A stretch of DNA of 64,000 bases from Lysobacterales bacterium (GTDB lineage Bacteria; Pseudomonadota; Gammaproteobacteria; Xanthomonadales; SZUA-36), in assembly GCA_013001885.1 (NCBI GenBank), contig JABDLD010000064.1, forward strand, positions 62,001-126,000. Direction: 5' to 3'. A program made the position numbers and the translations under genes. Positions within the stretch are counted from its first letter, which is position 1, and the number at the start of each line of letters is the position of its first letter. The notes below the pieces were generated by a model, which was not told the DNA's origin, ran no database searches, and saw only the letters and a list, made by a program, of their open reading frames with translations. Positions 55,933 to 64,000 of the stretch are shown here, piece after piece.

Positions 55933-58110
55933 ATGGATGTCTCGCACCTGCTGGACGAGCTCAACGAAGCACAGCGGGAAGCTGTCACGGCCGAAGATGG
56001 CCACATTCTCGTGCTGGCCGGCGCGGGCAGCGGTAAGACCCGTGTGCTGGTCCATCGGCTTGCCTGGCTGATACAGGTCGGCCACGTTTCTCCCCTGGGC
56101 GTGCTGGCGGTCACGTTCACCAACAAGGCGGCCGGCGAGATGCGCGAAAGGGCCGGCAATCTGCTCCAGGTCTCGACCCGCCCCCTGTGGATCGGCACCT
56201 TTCACGGCATCGCGCACCGCCTGCTCCGAATGCACTGGAAAGAGGCCGGCCTGCCCGAAGAGTTCCAGATTCTCGATTCCGAAGATCAGCAACGCCTGTT
56301 GCGCCGCATCATCCGCGATGAAGGCATGGACGAGGCGCACTGGCCGGCAAGGCAGGCACAGTGGTTCATCAATGCGCGCAAGGATGAAGGTGAGCGGCCC
56401 CAGCATATTGAACACATGGATCACCCCGTCACCTCCACCTGGGTCCACATTTACCGGCGTTACCAGGATTATTGCAGCCGCGGCGGACTGGTTGACTTCG
56501 CTGAACTGTTGTTGCGGGCCCATGAACTCTGGCTCGAAAACCCGGGCCTGCTCGATCATTACCGTAAACGGCTGCAGCACCTTTTGATCGATGAATTCCA
56601 GGACACCAACGCGATTCAGTATGCCTGGATCAGAATGCTGGCCGGTGACAGCGGGCGGGTGTTCGTCGTCGGCGATGACGATCAGTCCATCTACGGCTGG
56701 CGCGGCGCGAAAGTGGAGAACGTCCGGCATTTCGTCAGGGACTTTCCGGAAGTCAGAACGGTTCGCCTGGAACAAAACTATCGCTCGACCGGCAACATTC
56801 TTGATGCCGCCAACGCCTTGATTGCCCATAACCAGTCGCGGATGGGAAAAAAACTGTGGACCGAGGGCGAAAGCGGCCGGTTGTTGCAGCTATATACGGC
56901 TTACAACGAGCAGGACGAAGCCCGTTTCGTTACCGACCAGATTCAGCAGTGGCTCGACAGCGGCCGGCGGGCAGACCACTGCGCCATTTTGTACCGGACT
57001 TCGGCGCAGTCACGCCTATTCGAAGAGTATCTGCTGCGCAACAGCATCCCTTACCGCGTCTATGGCGGACAGCGCTTTTTCGAACGCACCGAAGTCAAGG
57101 ACGCCCTGGCCTATTTACGCCTGCTGCGCAACCCGAACGACGATTCGGCGCTGGAACGGGTGATCAACAAGCCGACCCGCGCCATCGGCGAAAAAACGGT
57201 TTCTGTGCTGCGGCTGCAGGCGCGTGAAAGCGGACTGACTTTGTGGCAGGCCACCCATGAGTGTCTCTCCCAGGGTATTTTCGCAACGCGGGCCGGCACG
57301 GCCGTTTCTGCTTTCGTAAAGCTGATCGAAAGCATGCGTGAGCGGATGAAGGACTGGACCCTGGGAAACCAGATGCAGGGGGTAATCGATGAAAGCAACC
57401 TGGCGGCGCATTATGAAAAGGAACCCCAGGAGCGTATGGAAACACGCATGGAAAACCTGAAGGAACTGGTCAATGCGGCGGATTCCTTCGTTATTCCGCA
57501 GGAGGACGCGGACACCGGGCTGACCGAACTGCAGTCTTTCCTGAGTCACGCCGCGCTGGAAGCCGGCGAAACCCAGGGCGAGCGCTGGGATGACTGCGTG
57601 CAGCTGATGACGTTGCATTCTGCGAAGGGACTCGAGTTTCCGCTGGTGTTCATGGTCGGCATGGAAGACGGCCTGTTTCCACACCAGCGGTCGGTTGAAG
57701 ACGCCAGCGGCCGTCTCGAGGAAGAACGCCGGCTGTGCTACGTGGGAATGACCCGCGCACGGGAGCAGTTGTATCTCTGCTACGCGGAGGTCCGGCGCAT
57801 GCACGGCTCGGAGAATTACTGCCGTCCCTCGCGTTTTATCGATGAGATGCCCGCAAAATTCCTTGAGGAAATCAGACCACGCACCTCCAGCCGGCAGCCC
57901 TGGGTAGCGGCCGCTCCGTCCGCTTCCACCGGCCGGGCCGATGCGGCATGGCCGTTCAAGCTGGGGCAAACCGTGATGCACCCGAAATTCGGCGAGGGCG
58001 CCGTCATGGCCTTCGAAGGATCGGGCGAGCATACCCGAGTGCACGTCAATTTTATTGATGTCGGCGCGAAGTGGCTGGTGCTGGCCTACGCCAACCTGAA
58101 GGCGGCGTAG
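55933..58110 (+). CDS. uvrD: DNA helicase II UvrD
   Basis: A 725-residue superfamily 1A 3'-5' helicase used in nucleotide excision and mismatch repair. The Walker A motif LAGAGSGKT is near residue 31, Walker B-type DEFQDTNAIQ near 223, the QxxR motif region DDDQSIYGWRGA near 247, and the YVGMTRAREQLYL helicase motif near 600. The C-terminal basic VMHPKFGEGAVMAF region separates UvrD from Rep. Its ATG directly follows the purD TAA. Confidence 0.94.
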   Translation: MDVSHLLDELNEAQREAVTAEDGHILVLAGAGSGKTRVLVHRLAWLIQVGHVSPLGVLAVTFTNKAAGEMRERAGNLLQVSTRPLWIGTFHGIAHRLLRMHWKEAGLPEEFQILDSEDQQRLLRRIIRDEGMDEAHWPARQAQWFINARKDEGERPQHIEHMDHPVTSTWVHIYRRYQDYCSRGGLVDFAELLLRAHELWLENPGLLDHYRKRLQHLLIDEFQDTNAIQYAWIRMLAGDSGRVFVVGDDDQSIYGWRGAKVENVRHFVRDFPEVRTVRLEQNYRSTGNILDAANALIAHNQSRMGKKLWTEGESGRLLQLYTAYNEQDEARFVTDQIQQWLDSGRRADHCAILYRTSAQSRLFEEYLLRNSIPYRVYGGQRFFERTEVKDALAYLRLLRNPNDDSALERVINKPTRAIGEKTVSVLRLQARESGLTLWQATHECLSQGIFATRAGTAVSAFVKLIESMRERMKDWTLGNQMQGVIDESNLAAHYEKEPQERMETRMENLKELVNAADSFVIPQEDADTGLTELQSFLSHAALEAGETQGERWDDCVQLMTLHSAKGLEFPLVFMVGMEDGLFPHQRSVEDASGRLEEERRLCYVGMTRAREQLYLCYAEVRRMHGSENYCRPSRFIDEMPAKFLEEIRPRTSSRQPWVAAAPSASTGRADAAWPFKLGQTVMHPKFGEGAVMAFEGSGEHTRVHVNFIDVGAKWLVLAYANLKAA

Positions 58111-58120
58111 CGGAGCTCCT

Positions 58121-59011
58121 TTGACTGCGCCGCGGGAAATACTGCTCGAGACCAGCCAGGGCCGGCTCGCAGGCCTGGAATGGCGGCGGGATCATGCGCC
58201 GCGGGTTTTGTGCCTGCACGGCTGGCTGGATAATGCGGCCTCCTTCATTCCGCTGTCTGAACACCTGGGCCAGCTGGATCTCGTCGCGCTGGATCTACCC
58301 GGCCACGGCCTGTCCGAACACCGGCACCCGACGGCCCGGTATCATTTCATTGACTACCTGTTCAACGTCGATGCGGCACTCGAATCACTGGGCTGGAAGG
58401 ACTGCCACCTCTTGGGCCATTCACTGGGCGCGGCCATCTCCGCGGTTTACAGCGCCGGTGCTCCCGAGCGCGTCCGCAGCATCGTGCTGCTTGATTCCAT
58501 GGGCCCGGTCTCGGACACAGCAGAAGGAACCGCCGACCGCTTGCGGCGCAGCCTGGTGAAAAACCGCCGCGGCGCCAGCAAGGTCCGGCACTTCGACTCC
58601 ATCGACCAGATGGTCCAGGCCCGCCGGACGGTTTCGGGAATGTCCGAGACGGCGGCCCGGTTGATTTGCACCCGGGCTGCACGCCAAGTGAACGGGCATT
58701 TTGAATGGCGCAGCGATCCGGCTCTGAACTGGGTGTCATCGATCATAATGACCGATGAACAGGCACTCGACCTGATCAAACATGTCAAGGCTCCCGCCCT
58801 GACGCTTACCGCTACTGAGGAATCTCCCTGGTCATCCCGCGCCAAGCTGGAACAGCGCAAGCGGGCGATGTCCCATGCACGGCACGAAACGCTGCGGGGT
58901 CATCATCATTTCCACATGGACGCTCCTGGCGAGATCGCAGAAACCGTCCAGCAATTTATCATCGAAAACGACCAACCCCCACAAAGAGACAGCAATGAAC
59001 AAGCCGACTGA
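58121..59011 (+). CDS. Alpha/beta hydrolase family protein
   Basis: A 296-residue serine hydrolase with an oxyanion motif LHGWLDN near residue 32, nucleophile elbow GHSLGAA near 99 and a late GHHHFHMD with the probable catalytic His. The acyl group cleaved is not known. The start is a TTG behind GGAG, 10 nt after uvrD; the last 17 nt overlap pyrF. Confidence 0.84.
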   Translation: MTAPREILLETSQGRLAGLEWRRDHAPRVLCLHGWLDNAASFIPLSEHLGQLDLVALDLPGHGLSEHRHPTARYHFIDYLFNVDAALESLGWKDCHLLGHSLGAAISAVYSAGAPERVRSIVLLDSMGPVSDTAEGTADRLRRSLVKNRRGASKVRHFDSIDQMVQARRTVSGMSETAARLICTRAARQVNGHFEWRSDPALNWVSSIIMTDEQALDLIKHVKAPALTLTATEESPWSSRAKLEQRKRAMSHARHETLRGHHHFHMDAPGEIAETVQQFIIENDQPPQRDSNEQAD

Positions 59012-59735
59012 TTCACTGATCAAAACCGCTATTCCTGCGAGGGAACGACTGATCTTCGCGCTGGATGTCCCGGATCTTGACCGGGCAAGACATCTGGTGG
59101 AAACGCTGGACGACTCGGTGGTTTTCTACAAACTGGGCCTGGAATTCTTCCTGTCCGGGCACTATTTCGAACTGGCCGCTGAACTCAGGGAGCGGGGCAA
59201 GAAAATATTCGCCGACCTGAAGTTGTTCGACATTCCCGCCACGGTTGCGTCGGCTGTCCGCCAACTGGCGAAGCACGATGTAGATTTTTGCACGGTGCAT
59301 GGAAACGACAGCATGCTCAAAGCAGCCGCAGCCGCCAAGGGCGAAATGAAAATACTGGCCGTCACCGCCCTGACCAGCCTGGACCAGGGTGACCTGACGG
59401 ACCTCGGTTTCCAGTGCGACGCGAGAACACTGGTATTGTCCCGCGCCCGCCGCGCCCTGGCGCTGGGTTGTGACGGCGTCGTTTCATCCGGACTTGAAGT
59501 CGCCGCGCTGCGCGAGTCGGTCGACCACGCACTGATTACGGTATGCCCGGGCATCCGCCCGGTCTTCAATGATGAGGACCCGGCCGGTGACGACCAGCAG
59601 AGGGTCTCGACGCCCGGCCGCGCCATTTCAACCGGCGCCGACTACCTGGTCGTCGGGCGCCCGATCCGTGATGCCGACAATCCGAAAGAGGCCGCCGAAG
59701 CGATTCAGGATCAGATTGCCTCTGTGCTGTCCTGA
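58995..59735 (+). CDS. pyrF: Orotidine 5'-phosphate decarboxylase
   Basis: PyrF converts OMP to UMP, the last step of pyrimidine synthesis. The 246-residue TIM-barrel protein has the catalytic ADLKLFDIPATV (Asp-Lys-x-x-Asp) motif and a late TPGRAISTGADYLVVGR phosphate-binding segment. The start is the ATG giving MNKPTDSL; a 17-nt overlap with the upstream hydrolase couples them. pyrE is at the far end of the same plus-strand run. Confidence 0.95.
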   Translation: MNKPTDSLIKTAIPARERLIFALDVPDLDRARHLVETLDDSVVFYKLGLEFFLSGHYFELAAELRERGKKIFADLKLFDIPATVASAVRQLAKHDVDFCTVHGNDSMLKAAAAAKGEMKILAVTALTSLDQGDLTDLGFQCDARTLVLSRARRALALGCDGVVSSGLEVAALRESVDHALITVCPGIRPVFNDEDPAGDDQQRVSTPGRAISTGADYLVVGRPIRDADNPKEAAEAIQDQIASVLS

Positions 59736-59754
59736 GCACGCCGTCATTTAGGGG

Positions 59755-59783
59755 TTGCAAAAGCTAATATTCTGCATTACGAT
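59755..59783 (+). promoter_or_regulatory. Possible promoter of the plsB leader
   Basis: TTGCAA (59755-59760) and TACGAT (59778-59783) are 17 bp apart in an AT-rich stretch directly after pyrF. Each box has four consensus bases. It would give a leader of about 190 nt for plsB, including two hairpins. Confidence 0.35.
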
Positions 59784-59803
59784 ACGCCCGTAACCTCATA
59801 ATA

Positions 59804-59848
59804 ATGAATGAAAACAGATTGGTGACACTAGCAATAATATCTAACTAA
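59804..59848 (+). other. Possible 14-residue leader peptide frame
   Basis: An ATG at 59804 begins a short frame (MNENRLVTLAIISN, then TAA) between the possible promoter and the two hairpins before plsB. There is no clear ribosome site and no run of one residue type, so a ribosome-sensing leader is speculative. Confidence 0.15.
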
Positions 59849-59866
59849 ACCATCTTTACGATCCTC

Positions 59867-59918
59867 TCCGGCTCTGCCGGATTTCCGGGCGGGTGCACTA
59901 CCAGCCCGGATTTTTTTT
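59867..59918 (+). terminator. Twin hairpin and terminator upstream of plsB
   Basis: TCCGGC-TCT-GCCGGA at 59867-59881 precedes a second hairpin with arms TCCGGGC (59884-59890) and GCCCGGA (59904-59910) followed by eight T residues. The second is a good intrinsic terminator. Arms of the two stems share TCCGG/CCGGA, so alternative pairings are possible, as in an attenuator. Confidence 0.75.
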
Positions 59919-59924
59919 GCGCGT

Positions 59925-59939
59925 TTCATTTAGAATGAA
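59925..59939 (+). promoter_or_regulatory. Inverted repeat upstream of plsB
   Basis: TTCATT-TAG-AATGAA is a perfect repeat with 6-bp arms, 40 bp before the plsB ATG and just after the terminator. It could be an operator or part of a promoter; no known protein site was recognised. Confidence 0.35.
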
Positions 59940-59978
59940 TGGGCTGACGGCCACAACCGGGTCGATGGAAACCGCCGC

Positions 59979-62489
59979 ATGAGTACCGAAAGTCCAGATA
60001 TCGGATTTTTTGCCAGGCTGAAGTTACAGTGGTTCCTGTTCCTGAGGGCTACCATCGGCCTGTGGGTCAAGGCGAATGTGCTTCCCAGGCCTTTCAGTGA
60101 TCTGCAGATAGATCTCGAAAAGCCGGTCTATTACATCATTGATTCCTACGCACTGTCCTCCCTGCTGATACTGGATCGCTCTTGTGAAGAGAACAACCTG
60201 CCGAGGCCGTTGTGGCCGATGGAGCTGCAAAGCGGCGATGAACCTCGTTCCTACCTTGCATTGCGGCGCAAGAAGGGTCTGATCATCCGCCGCACCGAAG
60301 TACGCAGCCATTCCGAAACACTGAAGCGCCTGGTTGAAAAAGTGTGCGACGGGCAGGAGGAGGACATCAACCTGGTTCCGGTGACCGTGCTGATCGGGCG
60401 GGCTCCGGACAAGGAAACCGGGCTGGCGAAAATCTTTTTCACGGAGTCATGGGATATCGGCGGCAGGATCTGGCGTTTCATCAATTCGCTGGTCAACGGC
60501 CGGCACACGATGGTCCAGTTCAGCAATCCGATCTCGCTGAGGGAGCTGGCTGACGAGGGCCGCGGCGCGCCCCGCAGCCTGCGGAAGGTTTCGAGGATTT
60601 TGCGGGTGCATTTCCAGCGTGTCCGCAGCGCAGCGATCGGGCCCGATCTGTCGCACCGGCGAACCGTTGTCGAAGCTGTTCTGCGCAGCCCGGAAGTCAG
60701 GGCGGCCATTGCTGAGCAGGCGCGAAAAGAAAAAATCAGCGTGCAAAAAGCGGAGCGGCAGGGCCGCAGTTTCGCCTTTGAGATCGCAGCAAACTATTCC
60801 TACGCGTTTGTCAGGGTAGCCTCGTTCGCCCTCACCTGGTTCTGGAACAGGATTTACGACGGCGTGGAGCTGCAGCATTTTCGCAAGTTCCAGCAACTGG
60901 CCCCGAATTACGAAATTATTTACGTGCCCTGTCACCGCAGCCACATCGACTACCTGCTGTTTTCCTATTTCGTTTACCACAACGGGCTGGTGCCGCCGCA
61001 CATCGCGGCCGGTGTTAACCTGAATCTGCCGATCGTAGGGCGGTTCTTACGTAAAGGCGGCGCTTTTTTCCTGCGCCGCAGTTTCCGTTCACAAAAACTC
61101 TACTCAGCCGTGTTTCACGAGTACCTGGCCCGCATCCTGTCAAACGGCACATCAATTGAATATTTCGTCGAAGGCACGCGCAGCCGAACCGGCCGGTTAT
61201 TGCAACCCAAGGGTGGAATGCTGGCAATGACCGTGCGCAGCTATATTCGCAGCCCGGTTCGCCCCGTCATGTTCCAGCCCATCTACGTCGGATACGAAAA
61301 GCTCGTGGAGGGAAATAGTTATACGGCCGAACTGTCGGGCAGGAAAAAGAAGTCCGAGTCCCTGGGAGATCTGTTCAAAGTATTCGGCGTACTGAAAAAA
61401 CGCTACGGCAAAGTGCACGTGAGTTTCGCTGAACCTGTGTTGCTGGACGAGCTACTGGACCGCACCGAACCGCAGTGGCGGGAAAATACGGCCGGTTCGG
61501 ACGATCGGCCGACCTGGCTGAACCCCCTGGTCGATGAGCTGGGACAGGAAATCATGACCGGAATAAACGAAGCGGCACACGTGAATACCGTGAATCTGCT
61601 GGCCGTGATATTGCTCACCACTCGTAAACTGGCGATGGGCCGCGCCGAACTGCTGGATCAGCTGGAACTGTATCTCGACCTGTTGAGCCGCTGCCGTTAC
61701 TCCGAGCGAATCACCTATACCGAAAAATCCGCCACGAAAATTGTCAGCTATGGAATCGAACTCGGCATCATTGAAAACCGTGAGCATCCATTAGGAGACA
61801 TCGTCGCCATTGTGCCGGCCCAATCTATTTTGCTGACCTATTTTCGCAACAATGTCTCGCACCTGGTCGCGGTGCCTTCGCTTATCGCAAGCTGTTTCCT
61901 CAACCGCAGCGCTATTGAGCCGGAATTGCTACAGCGCATCGCCCTGGCGCTTTTTCCATTCCTGAAAAACGAGCTGTTTCTGCCGTGGGATGAAGCAGGG
62001 TTTATCCAGGCGATCGATGACCATATCGAGTGGCTTGTGCAGCATGAACTCCTGACCAAAAGTGAGAAGGACGGAGTGCTGCGGCGCCCGCACGGCGGTT
62101 CGCTTAAGGAACAGCAGCTGCGGGTCATGGGGCATGCGCTTTTGCAGACTTTTGAGCGGTATTACATCACGGTTGCCATCCTCGCCAGGAACGGCTCTGG
62201 CACGATGACCCGCGGTGAGCTGGAGCGGCTGTGCTTTCTGACAGCCCAGAGGATGTCACAGCTCAACGAGTTCGCCGCTCCGGAGTTTTCCGATCAGCAC
62301 CTGTTCAGGCAATTCATCGCCCTGTTGCGTGAAGCCGGGATACTGCGTACGAACGAGGAAGAAAAACTCGAATTCAATGAAATGATTCAGCAACTCAGCA
62401 ATGACGCCAAGTACATCTTAAGCCGGGAAATACGTCACGGAATCCTGCGCGCCGCCCAACAGGCCATCAAGCATCCAGATCAGGAATGA
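59979..62489 (+). CDS. plsB: Glycerol-3-phosphate 1-O-acyltransferase PlsB
   Basis: PlsB makes lysophosphatidic acid from glycerol-3-phosphate and acyl-CoA or acyl-ACP at the inner membrane, the first step of phospholipid synthesis. The 836-residue protein has catalytic HRSHID (His319, Asp324), acceptor motif FVEGTRSRTGR near 395 and the long N- and C-terminal regions of PlsB (E. coli 807). It is preceded by a hairpin-rich leader. Its 3' end overlaps the YdcH-like gene on the other strand by 23 bp. Confidence 0.95.
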   Translation: MSTESPDIGFFARLKLQWFLFLRATIGLWVKANVLPRPFSDLQIDLEKPVYYIIDSYALSSLLILDRSCEENNLPRPLWPMELQSGDEPRSYLALRRKKGLIIRRTEVRSHSETLKRLVEKVCDGQEEDINLVPVTVLIGRAPDKETGLAKIFFTESWDIGGRIWRFINSLVNGRHTMVQFSNPISLRELADEGRGAPRSLRKVSRILRVHFQRVRSAAIGPDLSHRRTVVEAVLRSPEVRAAIAEQARKEKISVQKAERQGRSFAFEIAANYSYAFVRVASFALTWFWNRIYDGVELQHFRKFQQLAPNYEIIYVPCHRSHIDYLLFSYFVYHNGLVPPHIAAGVNLNLPIVGRFLRKGGAFFLRRSFRSQKLYSAVFHEYLARILSNGTSIEYFVEGTRSRTGRLLQPKGGMLAMTVRSYIRSPVRPVMFQPIYVGYEKLVEGNSYTAELSGRKKKSESLGDLFKVFGVLKKRYGKVHVSFAEPVLLDELLDRTEPQWRENTAGSDDRPTWLNPLVDELGQEIMTGINEAAHVNTVNLLAVILLTTRKLAMGRAELLDQLELYLDLLSRCRYSERITYTEKSATKIVSYGIELGIIENREHPLGDIVAIVPAQSILLTYFRNNVSHLVAVPSLIASCFLNRSAIEPELLQRIALALFPFLKNELFLPWDEAGFIQAIDDHIEWLVQHELLTKSEKDGVLRRPHGGSLKEQQLRVMGHALLQTFERYYITVAILARNGSGTMTRGELERLCFLTAQRMSQLNEFAAPEFSDQHLFRQFIALLREAGILRTNEEEKLEFNEMIQQLSNDAKYILSREIRHGILRAAQQAIKHPDQE

Positions 62490-62664
62490 GTCGGGATTCC
62501 AGGTAGGCCATCCAGTCCTTCAGTTTCAGTTTGCGCTTCTTCATGCGCCTTACCCGCAACTGGTCCACGGCAGGATCTTCAGACAGGCGCATGATCGCTT
62601 CATCGAGGTCTCGATGTTCCTCTTTCAACTCCGCAATCAGGTTGACGATCTCGCCCGGATCCAT
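62467..62664 (-). CDS. YdcH/DUF465 family small protein
   Basis: A small helical protein of about 65 residues with the family pattern LKEEHRDLDEAI and a basic RMKKRKLKLKDWMAYLE helix; function unknown. Start at ATG 62664 is chosen by homology; a GTG at 62679 would add five residues and neither has a clear ribosome site. It is divergent from ttcA with 53 bp between and overlaps the plsB end. Confidence 0.8.
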   Translation of the reverse strand: MDPGEIVNLIAELKEEHRDLDEAIMRLSEDPAVDQLRVRRMKKRKLKLKDWMAYLESRLIPDLDA

Positions 62665-62717
62665 GTCGTTATTGTTCACGTTACAAGGATAGTACAGATT
62701 TGACGTAAAATGCGCGG

Positions 62718-63578
62718 ATGAATGCTGCAAAAGAACGATATTCGCTCAATAAGCTGACTAAGCGGCTACAAAGAAACACCGGGCGCGCCATTGCTGATTT
62801 CAACATGATCGGAGAAGGCGACCGCATCATGGTATGCCTTTCAGGCGGCAAAGACTCATTCACCATGCTGGATATTCTGCTGGAGCTGCAGAGACGGGCG
62901 CCCGTGCAGTTCGAATTGCTGGCGGTGAACCTCGACCAGAAACAGCCGGGTTTTCCGGAACATGTGCTGCCTGAATACGCGAAGCAGGTCGGTGTGCCAT
63001 TTCACGTGATTCAGCAGGATACTTACAGCGTGGTCAAGCGGGTCATACCGGAGGGAAAGACGACCTGCGGCCTGTGTTCGCGCCTGCGCCGCGGTGCCCT
63101 GTACCGGTTCGCCGGTGAGAATGGCATTACACGCATTGCGCTGGGCCATCACCGGGACGACATTATCGAGACGCTGTTTCTGAACCTGTTCCACGGCGGA
63201 CGGCTGAAAGCCATGCCCCCTAAACTGCTATCCGACGACGGCAGGCATGTGATCATTCGTCCACTGGCTTATTGCAGCGAACAGGACATTAAACGCTATG
63301 CCGCCATCCGGGACTTTCCCGTCATTCCCTGCAACCTGTGCGGCTCACAGCCTAACCTTCAGCGCCAGGCGACCAAGGAAATGCTGGCCGTCTGGAAAAA
63401 GACGCACCCCGGCCGGATCGAGAACATATTTCGCGCCATCGGGAATGTTTCGCCGTCACAGCTCGCGGATCGTGAGCTGTTCGACTTCATCAACCTCGGA
63501 AAAGAGAAACCATGGACAGAAGAAAATTTGTCACCGCCGCAGGTGTTGCCGGTCTCGCCGGAACGGCAGGTCTGTTAA
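62718..63578 (+). CDS. ttcA: tRNA 2-thiocytidine(32) synthetase TtcA
   Basis: TtcA adds sulfur to C32 of tRNA using a [4Fe-4S] cluster and ATP. The 286-residue protein has the PP-loop SGGKDS (residues 42-47) and two CxxC pairs, Cys117/Cys120 (TCGLCSRL) and Cys205/Cys208 (CNLCGS). The last 23 residues (from about TEENLSPPQ) are unlike the family; they arise because the frame runs 67 nt into the next gene. Confidence 0.93.
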   Translation: MNAAKERYSLNKLTKRLQRNTGRAIADFNMIGEGDRIMVCLSGGKDSFTMLDILLELQRRAPVQFELLAVNLDQKQPGFPEHVLPEYAKQVGVPFHVIQQDTYSVVKRVIPEGKTTCGLCSRLRRGALYRFAGENGITRIALGHHRDDIIETLFLNLFHGGRLKAMPPKLLSDDGRHVIIRPLAYCSEQDIKRYAAIRDFPVIPCNLCGSQPNLQRQATKEMLAVWKKTHPGRIENIFRAIGNVSPSQLADRELFDFINLGKEKPWTEENLSPPQVLPVSPERQVC

Positions 63579-64000
63579 CAGCTTGCGGAAAGCAAAGCGG
63601 CGCCGTTGATTGCGCTGGTAATGACGCGGGATCCGCGGGTGAAACGATCGAGTGGAAAATGGTGACGACCTGGCCGCGGGATTTTCCGGGGCTGGGGACC
63701 GGCGCCAGCTACCTGGCCAGAACCATCGGTGAAATGAGTGGAGGCCGGTTAACGGTAAAGGTCTATGGGGGTAATGAACTCGTGCCTCCGTTCGAAGTTT
63801 TCGACGCCGTGCAGCGCGGAACCGCGGAAATGGGGCACGGCGGCGCCTACTACTGGAAAGGCAAGATTCCGGCTTCGCTTTATTTCTCCGGCGTTCCGTT
63901 CAGCATGACGGCAAGCGAAATGATGGGCTGGTTTTACTACGGGGGCGGAATGGAGCTGTACCATGAGGCCTATGCGCCGTTCGGTGTTATCCCTTACCCC
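63512..64000 (+). CDS. TRAP transporter substrate-binding protein DctP-like, 5' part
   Basis: The first 163 residues of a periplasmic solute receptor; the rest lies beyond the right edge. The N-terminus begins [11 protein letters not shown], a twin-arginine signal, and continues to a lipobox-like LLTACGK, so it may be exported folded and lipid-anchored. [16 protein letters not shown] and [17 protein letters not shown] are typical of the DctP/TakP (7TMR-like alpha-keto acid) branch. The start ATG, behind AAAAGAG, lies 67 nt inside ttcA in another frame. Substrate unknown. Confidence 0.85.
   Translation, partial: MDRRKFVTAAGVAGLAGTAGLLTACGKQSGAVDCAGNDAGSAGETIEWKMVTTWPRDFPGLGTGASYLARTIGEMSGGRLTVKVYGGNELVPPFEVFDAVQRGTAEMGHGGAYYWKGKIPASLYFSGVPFSMTASEMMGWFYYGGGMELYHEAYAPFGVIPYP

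Noticed and set aside
53953-56829. A 958-codon open frame on the minus strand
   Set aside because: It lies opposite purH, purD and uvrD, has no recognisable motif and is explained by high GC at third positions in the real genes.
1-64000. CRISPR arrays, insertion sequences, prophage or integrase genes
   Set aside because: No tandem spaced repeats, transposase or integrase motifs, or tRNA-flanked islands were seen on either strand.

Overview
The window is gene-dense bacterial chromosome: about 61 protein genes, no stretch over 300 bp without a gene, and no rRNA, tRNA, CRISPR array, insertion sequence or prophage that I could find. Protein content and gene order point to a gammaproteobacterium. 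Several blocks match the order I recall from Pseudomonas and relatives: yqgE-ruvX, then tonB-like/gshB back to back with a type IV pilus chemotaxis (Pil-Chp) operon; DUF6776-erpA; tyrS divergent from mepM-anmK; a Crc/exonuclease III homologue divergent from pyrE; DUF3426-fis-purH-purD. The genus cannot be told from the sequence alone. The base composition is GC-rich, with a few AT-rich islands that are the main promoter regions (5357-5595, 17520-17590, 27540-27620, 59736-59860).

Layout. 1-960 (minus): trmB and the N-terminus of an SLC13-type permease. 1023-3568 (plus): yqgE, ruvX, a deoxyinosine-type DNA glycosylase, a LOG-family phosphoribohydrolase and a VOC protein. 3525-5356 (minus): gshB and a TonB-like protein. 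5596-14585 (plus): compact Pil-Chp operon (pilG, pilI, pilJ, chpA, chpC-like). 14582-15310 (minus): rsmE. 15352-17493: an inositol-monophosphatase-family enzyme, nudE, cysQ. 17620-25083: DUF6776, erpA, nudC, ampE, a BtuF-like binding protein, DUF819, amidohydrolase, NnrU, VOC. 25111-27410 (minus): CoA-transferase III family enzyme, HAD phosphatase, TspO. 27673-30079: rubrerythrin, GlpC/HdrB-like iron-sulfur protein, DUF3501. 30157-35368: TetR regulator and a beta-oxidation set (thiolase, FadB/J-like, acyl-CoA dehydrogenase). 35390-36862: cytochrome c-like lipoprotein and an acyltransferase. 36870-40623 (minus): tyrS, Nudix, M19 dipeptidase, TauE/SafE. 40738-48380: mepM-like M23 peptidase, anmK, YccF, DUF924, M20 peptidase, opine-dehydrogenase-like protein, half-size GDT1, membrane acyltransferase. 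48389-50420 (minus): exonuclease III/Crc homologue and AmpG-like MFS. 50552-59735: pyrE, DUF4124, DUF3426, fis, purH, purD, uvrD, alpha/beta hydrolase, pyrF. 59979-64000: plsB, a YdcH-like gene (minus), ttcA, and the start of a TRAP binding protein.

How genes work together. The Pil-Chp genes form a phosphorelay controlling twitching motility, with the TonB-like neighbour possibly linked. The TetR cluster encodes most of a beta-oxidation spiral. Purine and pyrimidine synthesis (purH, purD, pyrE, pyrF) sits with fis and uvrD. Wall turnover genes (mepM-like, anmK, ampG, ampE) are spread over the window. Many neighbours are translationally coupled through ATGA, GTGA or 17-nt overlaps.

Most unusual signals: a promoter-leader-terminator module abutting the start codon at 17620; a leader with a mini-ORF and two interchangeable hairpins before plsB; two genes whose membrane or signal segments lie upstream of any standard start codon (20624, 35948); a shortened Pil-Chp array; the rubrerythrin/iron-sulfur/DUF3501 cassette with a 12-bp hairpin; a half-size GDT1 protein in an operon with a peptidase and an opine-dehydrogenase-like enzyme; and a 67-nt overlap of ttcA with the TRAP gene.
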